Source: Timema cristinae (taxonomy: Eukaryota; Arthropoda; Insecta; Phasmatodea; Timematidae). From it: a stretch of DNA of 64,000 nt. Of the stretch, positions 58,354-64,000 are shown in pieces. Position 1 is the stretch's first letter; every line of letters begins with the position of its first letter. The stretch is taken from positions 50,434,587 through 50,498,586 of the forward strand of contig JBCFYV010000100.1 of NCBI GenBank assembly GCA_039000515.1, in the 5' to 3' direction. The position numbers were made by a program, and so were the translations under genes. Under the pieces are notes generated by a model. It saw only the letters and a program-made list of their open reading frames with translations. It did not search any database and had not been told where the DNA came from.

Positions 58354-59529
58354 TTATAACAAAAAAAGTTAACATTTGTGATTTTTATTTTCTAAAGCAG
58401 TTAAATAAATTAAAGAGACCATCAGAATTTAACTAAAATAATCATCCTAACGAAGAAAAACTTACCTTGTATTCAGAATAAAACTTAAAAACAAGTGAAT
58501 TCAACCCATCTTTAATTAATTTTTTTTAATAAATATATATATTTAAATTACAAACTAAGAAAGCAATATTTGACGTAGGCCTAACCGAAACAGTTATAAC
58601 TGGACTTTTTTTCATGATGAATGTGTTTTAAACAAATGATTATTTTTAGTTATTTTAAGCATCCTATGTGACTTTTTTGTTGTTAATGTATGAGGGTGTT
58701 GAAACAAATCCTACTGCCATTTTATAATCAATAGACAAACATATATAGTATTCACAGACATTATTTCCTAAATCTCAATGTTTGGGAACAAATAATAACA
58801 ATATAATGCAACGATACATATCAAATTGAAAGTTAACTTATTTTATACAATAACTATTGTCGAAAAAAATATATATACCAACTGTACCTCTGTGGTTCCA
58901 AGAACCATACTATAATTCCATGTTATATTTCTGTTTAGATTTGTTCTATGTATATGTATATTAAGGCCTATTTGTGTATTAACAAATTATTAGTAGTGTC
59001 CTAGGTAAAATAAATTGCATGATAGTAATGGAGGACTGAATTTTATAAAATAGATGTTTGTGTTGTATCTGAAAAAACAATGGATTTATAAAAATAAATA
59101 TTGGACTTGTATAAAATGTGTGTACATTATTTATTTCTAATTTTTATTTTAAATCCTTTAAAATTATGTCTGTAGCTACTAAATAAATTAAAACTCTGAA
59201 CTAATATATGAGGCATTATTGTAACAGTGTAGCTGCTTCTCATTTAAAGATAAGATTCTCTCTTTAAAGAAAAACTATTTTCCTTTTTTTGAGGTAAATA
59301 GTGTTATATTATTAGGAAGAAGGTAAAGAAATAATATTAGAAACACATAAAAGGTAATGAAAATTATATGGATTTGACAATGAAAACAAAAACAGTTCAC
59401 ACTTTACAAAGACAAAGAGGTAATGGATGCCTCTTTGAGAAAATCAATCATCCCTGACCTAGGCTTCATTCGATTAGAGCTCATCGGAACCTGAAGTATG
59501 AAACATGATAGGATAAGATTAAAATGGCT

Positions 59530-59708
59530 TCAAAACAAGTTTTGAGATTTGAACCTTGGTTGTGTGTATTGAAGGTGGTTTTTCACTATCTGCCCATGCA
59601 AATGCGGGTACACTTCCTATAAATATAATCTTCCTAATCCTTAAAACCGTTAGTGTAATTAGCACATAAGCGTATAACCTGAATGGGTGGTAAAACACAG
59701 TGCTAAAA
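59530..59708 (+). repeat. SINE A2 copy, head missing
   Basis: CATGCAAATGCGGGTACACT core and tail CCTGAATGGGTGGTAAAACA; first SINE after the cyclin D 3' region. Confidence 0.8.
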
Positions 59709-59776
59709 AATACATTTTGTAGGTGGTAATGCATATTTTTAAATTAAGGCTATAGAAAATAATTGTTGGTAAGTTA

Positions 59777-59922
59777 TTATTATTATTAGCATCGCGTCTT
59801 ACTACCCGTTCGGGTTATACGCACTTACGCTAATGTGTAATGGTAGGGTGATTGTGAGATGATATGGAGGACCTACAGTTTAACGTGGAATCCGAACCAT
59901 GGTGGCGGCCTGGCATTCCCCA
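59777..59922 (-). repeat. SINE-B copy, 5'-truncated, with target duplication
   Basis: Inverted tail CATCGCGTCTTACTACCCGT to GGCGGCCTGGCATTCCCCA after (ATT)n. TGTTGGTAAGT lies on both sides. Confidence 0.92.
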
Positions 59923-60467
59923 CTGTTGGTAAGTAAAATCTACATTTACCTTTGAAATGAGCTTGCTAAGTTTGGGATAAAATTCATCCATAACGCATAA
60001 CTGTAGTAAATAGTGCCTTGCGCAATTTGCATAATTCATAAGAAAAATACAACACTTATAATGAAGCAACAAACCGTACTTATATTGTCTTTTATTAATA
60101 GAAATGGCCTCGCTACTAAATAAGGTCTCTAACAATGTTACTTAGAATGTATATTTTGAAACTTGAAATGAACCGAGATAGGTTTTGACTTTACCTTTGA
60201 ATAAAATTTGAATTTTATTTGTTTCTGATTTTATTACTGTAATGAATATTATGGTATAGCTATTTATAAGTAGCAGAATAAAAAAAATTTAATATTTCTT
60301 CTTTATTTTTGATCATCTTATACAAATCATATATAGTCATTGATTTCAAATAAAGAAAATTCATTGGATAACTGATAAACAAAATGTATGACCACATCAA
60401 GGCATTCCAAACATGAACACGGGCTAATTTTCGTCTGCTGTGTGTACTGGAGTTTAATTAACGAGAA

Positions 60468-60715
60468 CCCGCCTCGGTGGCGTAGTTGGCTAACTCGCTA
60501 GTCGTGTTGAGCTCGACTGCTGAGGACGGGGAGATCGAGGTTTGGATCTTGGTCGGGTGAACTGGGGGTGGTTTTTCCTAAATGGTTTTCCACTCTCGCT
60601 CCACGCAAATGCGGGTTCACTTCCTCTAATTCAACTTTCTCAATTCCTAATCCATTAGCGTAATTAGTACTTAAAGCGTATAACCCAAACAGGTAGTAAT
60701 ACACGGTGCTAAAAA
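60468..60715 (+). repeat. SINE A1 copy, full length
   Basis: Head CCCGCCTCGGTGGCGTAGTT, core CACGCAAATGCGGGTTCACT, tail CCCAAACAGGTAGTAATACA. TTAATTAACGAGAA before and TAATTAACTAGAA after suggest the target duplication. Confidence 0.9.
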
Positions 60716-60934
60716 TATTATATTATATAAAATATAATTAACTAGAAATTCTCGAATTTTCATTGGCTAATACAAGGGCTGTCTTTTCTAAAATCTACGC
60801 ATGACGAGTTTAATCAACAAAATGCATCGTGTACTAACCACTATGCATGGATTATAAACGCCATCATTGAAAATAATGTTTCAACTTCTTGTGCACTATG
60901 AATATAGACCCAGCCTAAGCAATTTTTTATTGGC

Positions 60935-61180
60935 ATCGTGCCTTACTCCATATTCAGATTATATGCTTATGTACTAATTACACTAATGAGTTAAGGATGA
61001 AGGTTGAATTTTAGAAGTGGTGTACAGTGCATTTTGTGAAGAGAGAGTGGGAAACCATTTAGGAAAAAACACCCTCCGTACACGTGACCGAGATTCAAAC
61101 CTCGATCTCCCCGTCTTCGGCAGTGTAGTCTAATTCGATAGTAGCACGTTAGACTATGCGGCCATCGAAGTGTGTCCTAA
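60935..61180 (-). repeat. SINE A2 copy
   Basis: Tail GCATCGTGCCTTACTCCATA to head TGCGGCCATCGAAGTGTG. Confidence 0.85.
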
Positions 61181-61699
61181 GCCATTAATTATTGTAAGGT
61201 ATATTTAATACATAAAAGAATGTCATTAAAGGGTAGTTCAGGGCTGCAAACCTGACTGGGTGCTGTCCCTCTAAATTAACCTCATTAATACACCACAATC
61301 ACTATCTAAACAACCCATCCCTAGAATAAAAATTAATAAAACGACTATTTACCAACAATTAAAACTCATTAAGGGCTTAAATTGTAAAACTATTGCCGAA
61401 TGTGTTGAAATTATTCTTAAAATGGCCGCTACCTGCTTCAGTGGACGAACTGTCTAAGTCAATAGTCGCCAAACTATTTTTACAGTGGCATTTTCAGTAC
61501 TTAACTTGCAGGATAAATCAATTTTGTGCTTTCCCAAAGTAAATGACTTAATGTCGAAGAATGTTGCATCCTCAAGTTTAGAATATGTAAGACCTCTAGT
61601 CTCCAAGGTAAAATATCCATCTTTGAATGATGTGGCGCCCCGAATGGTGCTAGACCCTATACTCTTACAACCTGTGTGAGTCATCATTTTCAGCTAAAT

Positions 61700-61938
61700 A
61701 GGTACTCGCAAGGTCTAACGCGCTACTCTCACAGTAGACTAGACCGCCGATGACGGAGAGTTCGAGGTTCGAATCTTGGTCGGGTGTGGTGAGGGTAGTT
61801 TTTTTCAAAATGGTTTTCCATTTCACCCTCCACGCAAATGCAAGTATACTTCCTATAAATATAACCTTCCTAATCTCTAAAAACACTTAGGGTAGAATTA
61901 GTACATAGCTCAAATGGGTAGTAGGATGTGATGCTAAG
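61700..61938 (+). repeat. SINE A2 copy
   Basis: GGTCTAACGCGCTACTCTCA head, TTCGAGGTTCGAATCTTGGT box B, tail CAAATGGGTAGTAGGATGTG. Confidence 0.85.
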
Positions 61939-62284
61939 AAATATTTTTAACAAAAAATACATAAGTAGGCATACAAATATACAACTGCATTCAAATAGAA
62001 GTGAAAATGTAACCCCAAAAAATTGACCTTTGGAAAGTAGCTTTTTACTCAATAAGTTTGGTGACCATTGGTCTGAGACAATGGCATTTAACCTGGGGCA
62101 TACAAATTCATCTTAAGGAGTACCTACTTAAAATTAAATAATTATATGTATGTTTTTATGTTTATACATATATTTCTCATTTAAAACAATTACTTAATAC
62201 ATTGCTATGGATACGAAAATTATTTTATATGTAGTTTATAGAATATATCTTGGGGTACATACGCAAACAAAAAAAGTTGGTTAG

Positions 62285-62505
62285 TACTGGTCTAATGGGC
62301 CAATAAACTGAACTGCCGATTAAGGGAATATCGGGGTTCAAATCTCTGAGAGGGGTTTTCCAAAATCGTTTCCCACTTTATACCTTACACACAAATTCGG
62401 ATACACTTAAATTCCTAAAATCAACCTTCCTAATCTCTAACAAAGCGTAATTATTATATATGTGTGTTGCTCGAACAAGTTGTTAGACGAGGTGCTAAAA
62501 TAATA
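62285..62505 (+). repeat. SINE A2 copy, diverged
   Basis: GGTCTAATGGGCCAATAAAC head, TATCGGGGTTCAAATCTCTG box B side, tail TCGAACAAGTTGTTAGACGA. Confidence 0.75.
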
Positions 62506-62882
62506 AACTTCTGTGTAACTTTGAGAATGATTAATATTATGATGAAAATATAGTAGAATGACAGAATATAGGCTTAGTGTTTACTGGTTTTTCAAGATAT
62601 TATGGTTAGAGTTCATTAAAACAACTTCATATGCACAACAATAACTAATTGATTTAAGTGCTAAATAATATTTTACATAGACTTACTTGTACAATTTAAA
62701 TAGTTTTAACTAACTTGAAAACAAACTTTTATTAACACCATTCGTACGATGATACACCAGTCACCACTTTAAAAATAGTGATCGGTATTCGGTAACTATC
62801 GATAGTATCGATACTGGTACACCACCGTTTAGTTGGTTATGGTAATGAGGAATCCCGTTTTTATTTCGTACAAAGTAATAAG

Positions 62883-62963
62883 TTCTGTTGGATACTAGAA
62901 ACCTCAGTGCCGTCTGAACGAGTGCTTTCAGCGGCAAGGACAATTATTTCTCAAATAAAGTAA
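62883..62963 (+). pseudogene. hAT transposase C-terminal (dimerisation) fragment
   Basis: In frame: FCWILETSVPSERVLSAART then IISQIK and TAA. TSxPSERVFSAAGxxxSxxR is the hallmark of the hAT dimerisation domain. Only this tail is recognisable. Upstream, TATCGATAGTATCGATAC-like repeats (about 62799-62815) may be subterminal sequence of the same element. Confidence 0.7.
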
Positions 62964-63154
62964 TCGACTGAAACCCAAAAATGTTGATATGTTGTTGTTC
63001 CAACATCAAAACAAATCGTTGTTTGATTCCTTAATTTTTAAAGACCTCAATATTTCTTTTTATGACATTGGTAACTCTCTCATAATAGCGTCCCTAAGTT
63101 CAAATATTAATGCAAATTGTATATATGTATTATCCGAGAGGTAGTAACTCTAGA

Positions 63155-63275
63155 TATAATTTAGCTTGACGTATGAATATGTTAAAGTTTCACGTCTTCA
63201 TACATAAAGTTAGTGATCTTTAGCTTTTGCTATTAATAGATACTATCAATACCTATGAAATAATAATCAATTATA
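63155..63275 (+). mobile_element. M2 family relic
   Basis: Contains CTTCATACATAAAGTTAGTG and GATACTATCAATACCTATGA, the diverged central block of the family. Confidence 0.45.
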
Positions 63276-63326
63276 AAGTAAACTGTTTTCAATTTTGACT
63301 GTTAAATCGTTTACATTTTCTATTAT

Positions 63327-63372
63327 TATTAGCACCGCGTCTTACTAACCGTTCGGGTTATACGCACTTATA
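63327..63372 (-). repeat. SINE tail fragment
   Basis: ATTATTAG then CACCGCGTCTTACTAACCGT; only the shared tail inserted. Confidence 0.8.
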
Positions 63373-63914
63373 TTTTCTAAATATGGTGGATTGATTAGAG
63401 CTAGCTCAAGATAGAGATAGGGTGTGGTGAGGTGTACTGGAAATTAATTAGGCCTATTTAATTTTTGAAAATTAGAAAAAACATAATTAAAAATGGTTCA
63501 AACTATTTTTGTTTCATTATAAATAACACTGTAGCTTATAATGGTTTCCCGATAACAATTGATTTAAGAATAATTTACTTAGGCTATGGCTGAGTTTTGA
63601 AAATTTGATTTTTTTTGTTCAACATTTAGATCTGAAAAGAGTTTTTAATATAACCATCACAATACTCTGTCTGTTTTATGGCGTAGTCTTCAAATGTGTA
63701 TTTGATTTAATCCAGAGATATTTTTGTTAATGTTGTGGTCCATTTTTAAAGATTCATTGTTGTGATGGCAGAGATAAATAGATATAGCAATATCGATTCA
63801 TACTTTCAAAGTTACTGTCAACACATACACATTCTATTTCAACTATAACAATGATATTAGTTATCAGGTCATAAAACCACTACAAGTTTTTAAAGACAAA
63901 TTTAATTTACTAAC

Positions 63915-63960
63915 CTCATTGTTGACACAAATTCCAAGCGGCGGTAGTCGTCCATTTCAG
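63915..63960 (-). CDS. Possible first coding exon of a minus-strand gene (partial)
   Basis: Minus strand ATG at 63955 reads MDDYRRLEFVSTMR and is followed by GTTAGTAAAT, a fair donor (63914 down). No downstream exon is recognised within the window, so this is weak. Confidence 0.2.
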
Positions 63961-64000
63961 TGGAAAGTTAGTTGAGCCAGTAATTACATCATTCTCCAAG

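Larger units (their letters stand above)
52185..59120 (+). other. Probable long 3' UTR / downstream region of cyclin D
   Basis: After the cyclin D stop there are about 7 kb of AT-rich DNA with no convincing ORF. No copy of the SINE families occurs here, although they appear roughly once per kilobase elsewhere. AATAAA hexamers occur near 53165, 54081, 57294, 57574 and 57620, and ATTTA pentamers are frequent. Long AU-rich 3' UTRs are typical of cyclin D mRNAs. Two MITE-like insertions (54349-54959 and 57966-58353) show it is not wholly repeat-free. The true 3' end cannot be fixed from sequence. Confidence 0.5.
59121..64000 (+). other. Region downstream of cyclin D
   Basis: AT-rich DNA in which SINEs become frequent again. 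Apart from the listed SINEs, the hAT fragment and an M2 relic, I see no gene. About 59930-60460, 61190-61690, 61940-62280 and 63373-63910 show nothing identifiable. Confidence 0.6.

Noticed and set aside
62761..62943. Minus-strand ORF starting MSLPLKALVQ
   Set aside because: It is antisense to the hAT transposase tail, which is in the plus frame.

Overview
This is metazoan nuclear DNA: AT-rich, intron-dominated, with GT-AG splice junctions and no bacterial-style gene packing. It is crowded with short interspersed repeats and non-autonomous DNA transposons. I cannot name the species. The cyclin D sequence and the mix of tRNA-derived SINEs, mariner-like and Harbinger elements fit an invertebrate; that is inference.

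One host gene is clear: a D-type cyclin on the + strand, spread over about 50 kb. Its exons are at 2331-2546, 29764-29925, 49340-49485 and 51960-52184, and the last ends in the family's C-terminal TPTDVRD motif. The first exon (N-terminus with the Rb-binding motif) lies upstream of the window. Junction positions and phases match those I know for vertebrate cyclin D genes. A long AT-rich tract poor in repeats follows the stop codon (52185 to about 59.1 kb) and is probably a long 3' UTR. Exon 3 carries a one-base frameshift in a short C run as given.

The most unusual structure is at the exon edges. Tandem arrays abut the acceptor of exon 2 (1690-2330), the acceptor of exon 3 (29125-29763) and lie just past the donor of exon 4 (49548-49890). 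The first two carry repeated copies of the splice acceptor plus the first bases of the exon, giving rows of decoy acceptors.

The introns hold: (1) about 50 SINE copies with different tRNA-like heads (here A1, A2, B) joined to one shared 3' tail with a small palindrome, plus a separate family C; (2) mariner-like MITEs with TA target duplications; (3) a TTAA-flanked element family; (4) a complete but decayed PIF/Harbinger transposon (41051-47572) with transposase remnants on + and a Myb/SANT-like gene remnant on -; (5) LINE reverse-transcriptase tail fragments on -; and (6) hAT-like and other MITEs. Several insertions are nested, which gives relative ages and verified empty sites. A CpG-rich island (about 40735-40975) and an unassigned exon-like ORF (39650-39850) lie in intron 3.

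Downstream (59.5-64 kb) is more SINE-bearing DNA, a hAT transposase fragment and a weak candidate first exon of a minus-strand gene at the window edge.
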